From contig DAIDKG010000027.1 in NCBI GenBank assembly GCA_027450125.1, positions 1-5,148 of the forward strand: a DNA stretch of 5,148 nucleotides, in the 5' to 3' direction. The position numbers and the translations under genes were made by a program. The notes beneath the pieces are model-generated. The model saw nothing but the letters and a program-made list of their open reading frames with translations, did not search any database and was not told the origin of the DNA. Shown here one piece after another: positions 1-5,148 of the stretch (the first letter of the stretch is position 1; every line of letters starts with the position of its first letter). Source of the DNA: Bordetella sp. GTDB lineage: Bacteria > Pseudomonadota > Gammaproteobacteria > Burkholderiales > Burkholderiaceae_B.

Positions 1-1
1 C

Positions 2-1162
2 ATCGCCCTGTTCACGCTCAGCTCGGTCGCCTGCGCGCTGTCGCAAAGCCTGGCGCAGCTGGTGCTGGCGCGCATCGCGCAAGGCATGGCCGGCGCCATG
101 ATGGTCCCGGTGGGCCGGATCATCCTCCTGCGCATCGTGCCCAGGGAAAACCTGCTGCGCGCCATGTCGTTCCTGTCCATGCCCGCCCTGCTCGGACCGG
201 TCATCGGTCCGCCCATCGGCGGCTTCATGGTCACCTACATGTCGTGGCACTGGATCTTCCTCATCAACATTCCGTTCGGCATCCTGGGCATCGTCATGGT
301 GCTGCGCTTCATCCAGGAAATCCGCGAAGAGGACACCCACAAGCTGGACGGCATAGGCTTCGTCCTGAGCGGCGTCAGCCTGGCCACGCTGGTGAGCGCC
401 TTCGAATCGCTGGGCCAGGCCGCCGCGGGCTGGTCCCAGCCTGCCCTGCTGCTGGCCGTCGGCCTGGTCACCGGCTGGCTTTATGTGCTGCACGCGCGCC
501 GCGCGCCCCATCCCATCATCGACCTGGCTCTGCTGGACAAACCCACGTTCGCCATCTCGGTACTGGGCGGAAATCTGTGCCGCTTCGCCGTGGGGGCCAT
601 GCCGTTTCTCCTGGCCATGTTGCTGCAGGTGGGGTTCGGACTGTCGCCCTTCCAGGCCGGCCTTATCACCTTCGCGAGCGCGGCCGGATCGCTGCTGATG
701 AAATTCGTCGCCACACCCATCGTGGAACGCTTCGGCTTTCGGCGCGTACTGACCGTCAACGCCCTGCTCACCGGCGGTTTCGTGATCGTGTGCGCGATCT
801 TCACGCCGCATACGCCGGCCTGGCTGATGATCCTGATCCTGCTGCTGGGCGGGTTCTTCCGCTCGCTGCAGTTCACCGGCGTCAACACGCTCACCTACGC
901 CGACATCACCCAGGCGCAGATGAGCAGCGCCAGCAGCTTTTCCGCCATGGCCCAGCAGTTGGGCGTGAGCCTGGGCGTGGGAGTAGCCGCCGTCACCCTG
1001 CATGCCAGCATGGTGCTGCACGGCCGCGCGTCGCTCGCCTCCTCCGACGCCCTCGCCGGTTTCGTCGTCATCGGCATGCTTTGCATGGCGTCGTACTTTT
1101 CCTTCCTGCGGCTGCCCGCGCGGGCCGGCTCGCATCTGAGCCTGGGCAGCAAGCACGGCTGA
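2..1162 (+). CDS. DHA2-family (EmrB/QacA/MdtD-like) MFS exporter, N-terminus missing
   Basis: This is an inner-membrane, proton-coupled major facilitator of the 14-helix drug:H+ antiporter-2 group. The frame is open from base 2 and gives 386 visible codons. The GTG at 62 is internal, because family-typical sequence ([15 protein letters not shown], helix 3) precedes it, so the true start lies upstream with roughly 75-100 residues missing. Visible marks, by visible codon: the helix-4 motif [11 protein letters not shown] (22-32), antiporter motif [11 protein letters not shown] (65-74), [12 protein letters not shown] (82-93), a second motif-A-like loop [10 protein letters not shown] (241-250), and [15 protein letters not shown] (290-304) followed by [14 protein letters not shown]. 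The last stretch resembles E. coli MdtD more than EmrB. The protein ends in a short polar tail. glpK follows after 46 nt with no terminator visible, so read-through is possible. The substrate cannot be told from sequence, and no partner membrane-fusion gene is in view. Confidence 0.9.
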   Translation: MALFTLSSVACALSQSLAQLVLARIAQGMAGAMMVPVGRIILLRIVPRENLLRAMSFLSMPALLGPVIGPPIGGFMVTYMSWHWIFLINIPFGILGIVMVLRFIQEIREEDTHKLDGIGFVLSGVSLATLVSAFESLGQAAAGWSQPALLLAVGLVTGWLYVLHARRAPHPIIDLALLDKPTFAISVLGGNLCRFAVGAMPFLLAMLLQVGFGLSPFQAGLITFASAAGSLLMKFVATPIVERFGFRRVLTVNALLTGGFVIVCAIFTPHTPAWLMILILLLGGFFRSLQFTGVNTLTYADITQAQMSSASSFSAMAQQLGVSLGVGVAAVTLHASMVLHGRASLASSDALAGFVVIGMLCMASYFSFLRLPARAGSHLSLGSKHG

Positions 1163-1185
1163 GTCCGGCCACGATCACATCAACC

Positions 1186-1200
1186 TAGAAAGTAGAAAGG
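1186..1200 (+). promoter_or_regulatory. glpK ribosome-binding site within a tandem 7-bp duplication
   Basis: TAGAAAG occurs twice head to tail (1186-1192 and 1193-1199) and is followed by G1200. The second copy therefore gives GAAAGG, a reasonable Shine-Dalgarno core ending 8 nt before the glpK ATG. The first copy is too far from the start to be used. The rest of the 46-nt gap shows no terminator hairpin and no convincing -35/-10 pair. Confidence 0.6.
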
Positions 1201-1208
1201 CAGGCGCC

Positions 1209-2720
1209 ATGGTTCAAGGGCAATTCCTACTCGCGCTGGACCAGGGCACCACCAGCTCCCGCGCCATCGTCTTCGATCGCGAGGGCCGCATGCGCGGCGT
1301 GGACCAGCGCGAGTTCCATCAGCACTATCCGCAACCCGGCTGGGTCGAGCACGACCCGATGGAAATCTGGCAGACCCAGTTGGCAACCGCACGCGGCGCG
1401 CTGGCCAATGCCGGCGCGCAGGCCTCGGACATCGCGGCCATCGGCATCACCAACCAGCGCGAAACCACCGTGCTGTGGGAACGCGCCACCGGCCGGCCGG
1501 TGGCCCATGCCCTGGTATGGCAGGATCGCCGCACCGCCGCCTTCTGCGAAACGCTGCGCCGGGACGGCCATGCCGACTGGCTGCAGGAACGCACCGGCCT
1601 GGTCGTGGACGCCTATTTCTCCGGCACCAAACTGGCCTGGCTGCTGGACCACGTGCCCGGCGCGCGCGCGGCGGCCGAGCGCGGCGAGCTGGCCTTCGGC
1701 ACCGTCGACACCTGGCTCGCGTGGCAGCTGACCGGCGGCGCGGTGCACAGCACGGACGACAGCAATGCGTCGCGCACCATGCTCTACGATCTGCGCCGGC
1801 GCGACTGGGACGACGAGATCCTCGCGCTGCTGAACATTCCGCGCAGCGTGCTGCCGCAGATCGCGCCCAGCAGCGGCGTCATCGGCCATACCTTGCCCGG
1901 CCTGCTGGGCGGCGCCATTGCGATCGCCGGGGCGGCGGGCGACCAGCAGGCCGCCACGTTCGGGCAAGCCTGCTTCGAGCCCGGCATGGTCAAGAACACC
2001 TACGGCACCGGCTGCTTCATGCTCATGAACGTCGGCGCCGAGCCCGTCGCCTCGCGCAGCCGGCTCCTGTCCACCCTGGGGTGGACCGGGTCGCCCGCGC
2101 AGCAGGGACAGGCCACCTACATCCTCGAAGGCAGCGTATTCATGGGCGGCGCCTCGGTGCAATGGCTGCGCGACGGACTGGGGATCATCGCCCGCTCGGA
2201 CGAGGTCGGCGCGCTGGCCGCGCAAGTGGCCGACACCGACGATGTATTTCTGGTGCCCGCATTTACCGGCCTGGGCGCGCCGCATTGGGATCCCTATGCC
2301 CGCGGCACGCTGGTCGGCATGACGCGGGGCACGACGCGCGCGCACATCGCCCGCGCCACGCTGGAATCGATCGCGCTGCAAAGCGCGGAATTGCTCGACT
2401 GCATGAAATCCGACAGCGGCATCGCGCTGTCGGAGCTGCGCGCCGACGGCGGCGCGGCGCGCAACGACCTGCTCATGCAAATGCAGGCCGACCTGCTGGG
2501 TGTGCCGGTGGTGCGCCCGCGCGTGCTGGAATCCACGGCCCTGGGCGCCGCAGGACTGGCGGGGTTGGCAGTGGGATTCTGGGCTACACAGGACGAACTC
2601 GCGGGCCACTGGCAGGCGGAGCGCCGCTTCGAGCCCACCTGGTCGGCGGACAGGCGCGAGGCGCGCATGGCCCGCTGGAAGCAGGCCGTGGAGCACGCCA
2701 AGGGCTGGGCCAGGCCGTAA
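1209..2720 (+). CDS. glpK: Glycerol kinase
   Basis: Cytoplasmic FGGY-family kinase that converts ATP and glycerol into ADP and sn-glycerol 3-phosphate, the entry step of glycerol use. It has 503 residues, against 502 in E. coli, so it is full length. The ATG at 1209 is set by a GAAAGG site 8 nt upstream and by the family N-terminus. Visible marks: phosphate loop DQGTTSSR (11-18); glycerol ligands R84-E85 in NQRETT, Y136, and D245-Q246 in GDQQAA; FGGY signature 1 [13 protein letters not shown] (136-148); the conserved [10 protein letters not shown] (265-274); PAFTGLGAP (350-358); and FGGY signature 2 around [19 protein letters not shown] (413-431). The catalytic core looks intact. Two E. coli control sites are altered. 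The fructose-1,6-bisphosphate loop is one residue shorter and has Ala where E. coli has Arg236. The C-terminal segment that binds EIIA-Glc (PGIETTERNYRY in E. coli) reads [12 protein letters not shown]. Feedback control is therefore probably different. No glpF or glpD is adjacent within the window. Confidence 0.98.
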   Translation: MVQGQFLLALDQGTTSSRAIVFDREGRMRGVDQREFHQHYPQPGWVEHDPMEIWQTQLATARGALANAGAQASDIAAIGITNQRETTVLWERATGRPVAHALVWQDRRTAAFCETLRRDGHADWLQERTGLVVDAYFSGTKLAWLLDHVPGARAAAERGELAFGTVDTWLAWQLTGGAVHSTDDSNASRTMLYDLRRRDWDDEILALLNIPRSVLPQIAPSSGVIGHTLPGLLGGAIAIAGAAGDQQAATFGQACFEPGMVKNTYGTGCFMLMNVGAEPVASRSRLLSTLGWTGSPAQQGQATYILEGSVFMGGASVQWLRDGLGIIARSDEVGALAAQVADTDDVFLVPAFTGLGAPHWDPYARGTLVGMTRGTTRAHIARATLESIALQSAELLDCMKSDSGIALSELRADGGAARNDLLMQMQADLLGVPVVRPRVLESTALGAAGLAGLAVGFWATQDELAGHWQAERRFEPTWSADRREARMARWKQAVEHAKGWARP

Positions 2721-2836
2721 CCGGGCAGGGCGAAAAGGAAGAAGACTTGGTTCGGCGCTGGCTGGCGCGGCGAAAAATGGCCTGGCGCCGGCCCGAACGG
2801 GTGCCCGCCCACGATCGATTGCCGCGCCCGAAACCC

Positions 2837-2843
2837 AAAGGAG
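2837..2843 (+). promoter_or_regulatory. Strong Shine-Dalgarno site that decides the start of the AhpD-like gene
   Basis: AAAGGAG lies 7 nt before ATG 2851 but only 1 nt before the in-frame ATG at 2845. The second ATG is therefore the likely start, and the protein begins MATVKLW rather than MIMATVKLW. The remainder of the 130-nt gap after glpK (2721-2836) holds only short GC-rich dyads, with no convincing promoter or terminator. Confidence 0.7.
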
Positions 2844-2850
2844 CATGATC

Positions 2851-3261
2851 ATGGCCACCGTAAAACTCTGGAGCGATGCCGAGGTCCAGGCCGACCCCGA
2901 CGTCGCCGCCGTATTCGCCGATATCCGCGCCACGCGCAAATCGGACTTCGTCAACAATTTCTGGCGCGGCCTGGCCAACGATCCGGCTGCGCTGGCGCGC
3001 ATCTGGAGCCAGGTCAAGGACGTGATGCTGGCCCCCGGTGCGCTCGATCCCCTGGCGCGCGAGATGATCTACATCGCCGTCTCGACCGCCAACGGCTGTC
3101 AGTACTGCATCCATTCGCATACGGCTTCGGCCCGCGCCAAGGGCATGACCGACGCCCAGCACGCCGAACTGGTCGCCATCATCGGCCTGGCAGCGCAGAC
3201 CAACCACATCGCCACGGCATTGCAGATCCCGGTCGACGATGCGTTCGACGTGAAGGGCTAG
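2851..3261 (+). CDS. AhpD-like carboxymuconolactone decarboxylase-family protein
   Basis: A 136-residue, all-helical, soluble protein of the CMD/AhpD superfamily. It carries the AhpD-type redox signature E-x11-C-x2-C-x3-H in full: E71, C83, C86 and H90, within EMIYIAVSTANGCQYCIHSH. In mycobacterial AhpD the equivalent Glu, two Cys and His form the alkylhydroperoxidase centre. The His directly before the second Cys there is Tyr85 here. The motif points to thiol peroxidase or disulfide-relay activity rather than true 4-carboxymuconolactone decarboxylation, which does not need the Cys pair. The length fits single-domain members, which usually assemble as oligomers. There is no signal peptide or membrane segment. 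It lies 130 nt after glpK with its own strong ribosome-binding site, and may be read from the glpK transcript or its own promoter. The electron donor and physiological substrate are unknown; no ahpC or lipoyl-protein gene is near. Confidence 0.9.
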   Translation: MATVKLWSDAEVQADPDVAAVFADIRATRKSDFVNNFWRGLANDPAALARIWSQVKDVMLAPGALDPLAREMIYIAVSTANGCQYCIHSHTASARAKGMTDAQHAELVAIIGLAAQTNHIATALQIPVDDAFDVKG

Positions 3262-3285
3262 AGCCGGTCAACAGGCGCTAGGCCC
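3255..3285. terminator. Imperfect hairpin spanning both convergent stop codons
   Basis: GGG 3255-3257 pairs with CCC 3283-3285, CTAG 3258-3261 with CTAG 3278-3281, and GCC 3263-3265 with GGC 3274-3276. This leaves one A/G mismatch, one bulged G (3282) and an 8-nt loop GGTCAACA. The stem contains the TAG stop of the AhpD-like gene and the stop of the opposing phosphoesterase gene. A hairpin can form in either transcript, so it may act as a bidirectional transcript end. There is no T-tract on either side, so it is not a canonical intrinsic terminator. Confidence 0.35.
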
Positions 3286-4438
3286 GCACCAGCCGTATGC
3301 GCGTGATTTCCGAAGGCGCCCAAAGGCGCTTGGGCGGCCCCCAGTACCCTGTTCCGCGGCTCACGTACACCCACATCCCCTTATGCCGGTGCAGCCCTGC
3401 CGTGAAGGGCTGCTGCAAGCGCACGAAGAACCCCCACGGGAAGAACTGCCCGCCGTGCGTATGGCCGGAAAGCTGCAGCGTGTAGCCCAGGGGCGCCGCC
3501 GCCATCGCGCTGCGCGGCTGGTGCGCGAGGAGCACCTTGACCGCGGCGTCGGCCGGCGCGCCCGCCAGGGCGCGGGACGGATCGCTGCGATGCTGCGCGT
3601 CGTGCGAGCCGGCCGTGTAGTCGGTGATCCCGGCCACCACCACATCGCATCCGTCCGGCCCGGCGACCGCATGCTCGTTCATCAGCACGCGCAATCCCAG
3701 GCGGCGGAATTCCTGCACCCAGGCCGAAGCCCCCGAGTAGTACTCGTGGTTGCCCGTCACCAGATACACCCCGTGCGGAGCGCTCAGGTCGGCCAGGGGC
3801 TGCGTGTGCGCCGACAGCATCTCGACGCTGCCGTCGACCACATCGCCCGTGATCGCGATCATGTCCGGGCGTTCGGCGTTCACCGCCTCGACGATGGCGC
3901 GCACATAACCGGCCTTGATGGTCGGCCCCACGTGCACGTCGCTGATCTGCACGATGGTGAAGTCCTCCAGCGCGTCAGGCAGGCCGGCGATCGGTACCTT
4001 CACCGTCACCACGCGCGCCAGCCTGCGCGCGTTGGCAAAACCCACGAGGCTGCCGAGCAAGGCCAGTGCCGGAACGAGCAGGGCCGACATTTCGCGCAAT
4101 GGCAGCATGGGCACATGCGCGCCCAGCAGCGCCGCGATCCAGGCGGCCAGCAGCACGGAATCGCGCAGCACGGTGAAGACGAACAACGACGAGAAGAACC
4201 CCAGCGCCAGCAGTCCGACCCAAGCCGCCGCTTCGCCCCAGGGACGCGGATGCGACGCGCGGCGGCTGAGCATGCCCAGCGGAATCAGCGCACAGGACAG
4301 CAGCAGCCACAACCAGGCGCTGGCCGCTGCGGCGGCGCCTACCGGCGCATCGGGAATCAGACGCAGGCCGACATAGGCATGCCCGATCACGCTAAGCATG
4401 ACAAAGCGCAGGAAAAAAGACGAACGACTCAAGGCCAT
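3278..4438 (-). CDS. Membrane-anchored calcineurin-like metallophosphoesterase
   Basis: A 386-residue protein in two parts. Residues about 9-135 hold four or five hydrophobic helices (about 10-28, 36-56, 70-90, 95-112, 117-135). Residues about 158-386 form a calcineurin-type phosphoesterase domain with every dinuclear metal motif present: D167-x-H169 (ISDVHVG), D199 (TGDVVDG), N230-H231-E232 (GNHEYY), H306 (LLAHQP) and H326-T-H328 (SGHTHGGQFFPWG). The domain resembles the YaeI/YkuE branch; some members of that branch are reported to act on lipid-linked or UDP-sugar lipid substrates. The substrate here is not determinable. An odd number of helices would put the catalytic domain in the periplasm and an even number in the cytoplasm; hydrophobicity alone does not settle which. 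The ATG at 4438 has only a weak ACAGG about 10 nt upstream, and that motif is partly inside an inverted repeat. The gene is divergent from the nitronate monooxygenase-like gene and ends 16 nt from the convergent AhpD-like gene. Confidence 0.93.
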   Translation of the reverse strand: MALSRSSFFLRFVMLSVIGHAYVGLRLIPDAPVGAAAAASAWLWLLLSCALIPLGMLSRRASHPRPWGEAAAWVGLLALGFFSSLFVFTVLRDSVLLAAWIAALLGAHVPMLPLREMSALLVPALALLGSLVGFANARRLARVVTVKVPIAGLPDALEDFTIVQISDVHVGPTIKAGYVRAIVEAVNAERPDMIAITGDVVDGSVEMLSAHTQPLADLSAPHGVYLVTGNHEYYSGASAWVQEFRRLGLRVLMNEHAVAGPDGCDVVVAGITDYTAGSHDAQHRSDPSRALAGAPADAAVKVLLAHQPRSAMAAAPLGYTLQLSGHTHGGQFFPWGFFVRLQQPFTAGLHRHKGMWVYVSRGTGYWGPPKRLWAPSEITRIRLVRA

Positions 4439-4443
4439 GGCGA

Positions 4444-4471
4444 TAGGGCCTGTTAACGCTAAAAGGCCCTA
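4444..4471. repeat. Perfect 8-bp inverted repeat next to the phosphoesterase start
   Basis: TAGGGCCT (4444-4451) and AGGCCCTA (4464-4471) are perfect inverted copies separated by 12 nt, which contain the palindrome GTTAAC. The near arm begins 5 nt upstream of the phosphoesterase ATG. In that mRNA the stem would cover part of the only Shine-Dalgarno-like sequence (ACAGG). It could be a repressor operator or a translation-limiting hairpin. There is no T-run, so an intrinsic terminator is unlikely. Confidence 0.6.
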
Positions 4472-4482
4472 GGCTAACCCAA

Positions 4483-4502
4483 CTTGCGCATCCGGGCGCA
4501 AG
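4483..4502. repeat. Perfect 7-bp inverted repeat upstream of the nitronate monooxygenase-like gene
   Basis: CTTGCGC (4483-4489) and GCGCAAG (4496-4502) are perfect inverted copies around a 6-nt spacer ATCCGG. The 20-bp dyad ends 16 nt before the ATG at 4519. Its size and symmetry fit a dimeric helix-turn-helix regulator site such as a LysR- or TetR-type operator. It could also fold as a 5'-leader hairpin. It is unrelated in sequence to the neighbouring 4444-4471 dyad. Confidence 0.55.
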
Positions 4503-4518
4503 CCGCTACCGTGATCCG

Positions 4519-5148
4519 ATGACCAAGACCGCCACGCCCCTGACGGCCCGCCTGGGCCTGAACTCCCCCATCATCCAGGCACCCATGGCAGGCACGAGCA
4601 CGCCTGCGCTGGCCGCCGCGGTGAGCAACGCCGGCGGGCTGGGATCGCTGGGCGTGGCCGCGATGAGCGCTAACGCCGCGCGCGAGTCCATCAGGCAAAC
4701 CCGCGCGCTTACGCGCGGCGCCTTCAACGTCAACCTCTTCTGCCACAGGCCGGCCCGGGCCGATGCCGGGCGCGAGCGCGCCTGGATCGACTACCTGGCG
4801 CCCTGCTTTGCGGAATTCGGCGCGCAGCCGCCGACGCATCTGAGCGAGATCTACACCAGCTTCGTGGCCGACGAGGACATGCTGCAGATGCTGCTCGACG
4901 AACGTCCGGCGGTGGTGAGCTTTCACTTTGGCCTGCCCGAGGCCCGGCGCATCGACGCCCTGCATGCGGCCGGCTGCTACCTGATGGCGACCGCCACCAG
5001 CCTGGACGAAGCCCGCCGAGCCGCGGCGGCCGGCGTCGATGCGGTCGTGGCGCAGGGCATCGAGGCAGGCGGCCATCGCGGCATATTCGACCCCGACGGT
5101 CCCGACGAACAACTGGGTACCCTGGCGCTGACGCGCCTGCTGGCCACG
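4519..5148 (+). CDS. Nitronate monooxygenase (2-nitropropane dioxygenase-like), C-terminus missing
   Basis: The first 210 codons of an FMN-dependent TIM-barrel flavoprotein of the NMO/NPD family. The frame is open to the last base, and relatives of about 320-360 residues imply that the final third is outside the window. Visible marks: [23 protein letters not shown] with GLGSLG (18-45), the flavin-phosphate and N-terminal barrel signature; FNVNLFCH (69-76), typical of class I enzymes; VSFHFGLP (133-140); and [10 protein letters not shown] (179-188). His186 corresponds to the catalytic base of characterised class I enzymes, which oxidise toxic propionate 3-nitronate and alkyl nitronates. FabK-type enoyl reductases share the EAGGH motif but differ in the N-terminal motif, so NMO is preferred. 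ATG 4519 is the only plausible start: no ATG, GTG or TTG lies in frame just upstream. It has no Shine-Dalgarno sequence, which suggests leaderless or weak initiation. It is divergent from the phosphoesterase gene, 80 nt away. Confidence 0.9.
   Translation, partial: MTKTATPLTARLGLNSPIIQAPMAGTSTPALAAAVSNAGGLGSLGVAAMSANAARESIRQTRALTRGAFNVNLFCHRPARADAGRERAWIDYLAPCFAEFGAQPPTHLSEIYTSFVADEDMLQMLLDERPAVVSFHFGLPEARRIDALHAAGCYLMATATSLDEARRAAAAGVDAVVAQGIEAGGHRGIFDPDGPDEQLGTLALTRLLAT

Noticed and set aside
62..64. GTG at 62 as the start of the MFS gene
   Set aside because: The frame stays open to base 2 and the upstream residues match helix 3 of the family, so the gene begins before the window.
244..1188. 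A 314-codon plus-strand frame within the MFS gene
   Set aside because: Out-of-frame shadow rich in Arg, His and Ala; the transporter frame has clear membrane helices and motif C.
2721..2836. Possible terminator or promoter between glpK and the AhpD-like gene
   Set aside because: Only short GC-rich dyads with 2-nt loops (CCCG-AA-CGGG, CGGG-TG-CCCG), no T-tract, and no well-spaced -35/-10 pair.
1475..2848. A 457-codon plus-strand frame overlapping glpK
   Set aside because: Arg/His/Ala-rich translation without domains, in the +1 or +2 shadow of glpK.
2845..2850. Upstream ATG (2845) as the start of the AhpD-like gene
   Set aside because: It is only 1 nt from the Shine-Dalgarno sequence; the ATG at 2851 has the proper 7-nt spacing.
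1227..3017. A 596-codon open frame on the minus strand, longer than any real gene here
   Set aside because: It lies antisense to glpK and runs into the AhpD-like gene, is rich in Arg, Ala and Gly with low-complexity composition, shows no family motif, and is the expected shadow of GC-rich third positions. The plus-strand frames carry complete catalytic signatures.
3383..4456. A 357-codon plus-strand frame opposite the phosphoesterase
   Set aside because: Antisense shadow with Gln/Arg/His-rich composition and no recognisable motif; the minus strand holds all phosphoesterase metal motifs.
4474..5112. A 212-codon minus-strand frame opposite the nitronate monooxygenase-like gene
   Set aside because: Antisense shadow without motifs; the plus-strand frame has the class I NMO signatures in the right order.

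Overview
The window is GC-rich, with strong G/C preference at third codon positions and long spurious antisense frames. Together with the gene families present, this suggests a high-GC betaproteobacterium, perhaps a Bordetella/Achromobacter-like Alcaligenaceae chromosome. That placement is inference, since nothing in the window is genus-diagnostic. There are no RNA genes, insertion sequences, CRISPR arrays or phage genes, and coding density is very high.

Layout: (1) 2-1162 (+) is the C-terminal part of a DHA2-type (14-helix) major facilitator exporter whose N-terminus lies before the window. (2) 1209-2720 (+) is glpK, a complete glycerol kinase, 46 nt downstream. (3) 2851-3261 (+) is a small AhpD-like carboxymuconolactone decarboxylase-family protein with a complete E-x11-C-x2-C-x3-H redox motif. 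(4) 3278-4438 (-) is a membrane-anchored calcineurin-type metallophosphoesterase that converges on gene 3 with only 16 nt between stop codons; an imperfect hairpin spans both stops. (5) 4519-5148 (+) is the N-terminal 210 codons of a class I nitronate monooxygenase-like flavoprotein, divergent from gene 4 and cut by the window end.

Genes 1-3 point the same way and could be read together, but their functions do not form a clear pathway. GlpK would turn glycerol into glycerol 3-phosphate for glycolysis or lipid synthesis, yet no glpF, glpD or glpR is visible. The exporter and the AhpD-like protein look like neighbours rather than pathway partners. Genes 4 and 5 share an 80-bp divergent control region holding two perfect inverted repeats, the most interesting non-coding signal here. 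One of them would fold over the ribosome-binding region of the phosphoesterase.

I see no convincing sign of a new multi-gene system. The points worth a second look are the paired dyads in the divergent region, the loss of both classical allosteric sites in GlpK, and the stop-codon-spanning hairpin between the convergent genes.
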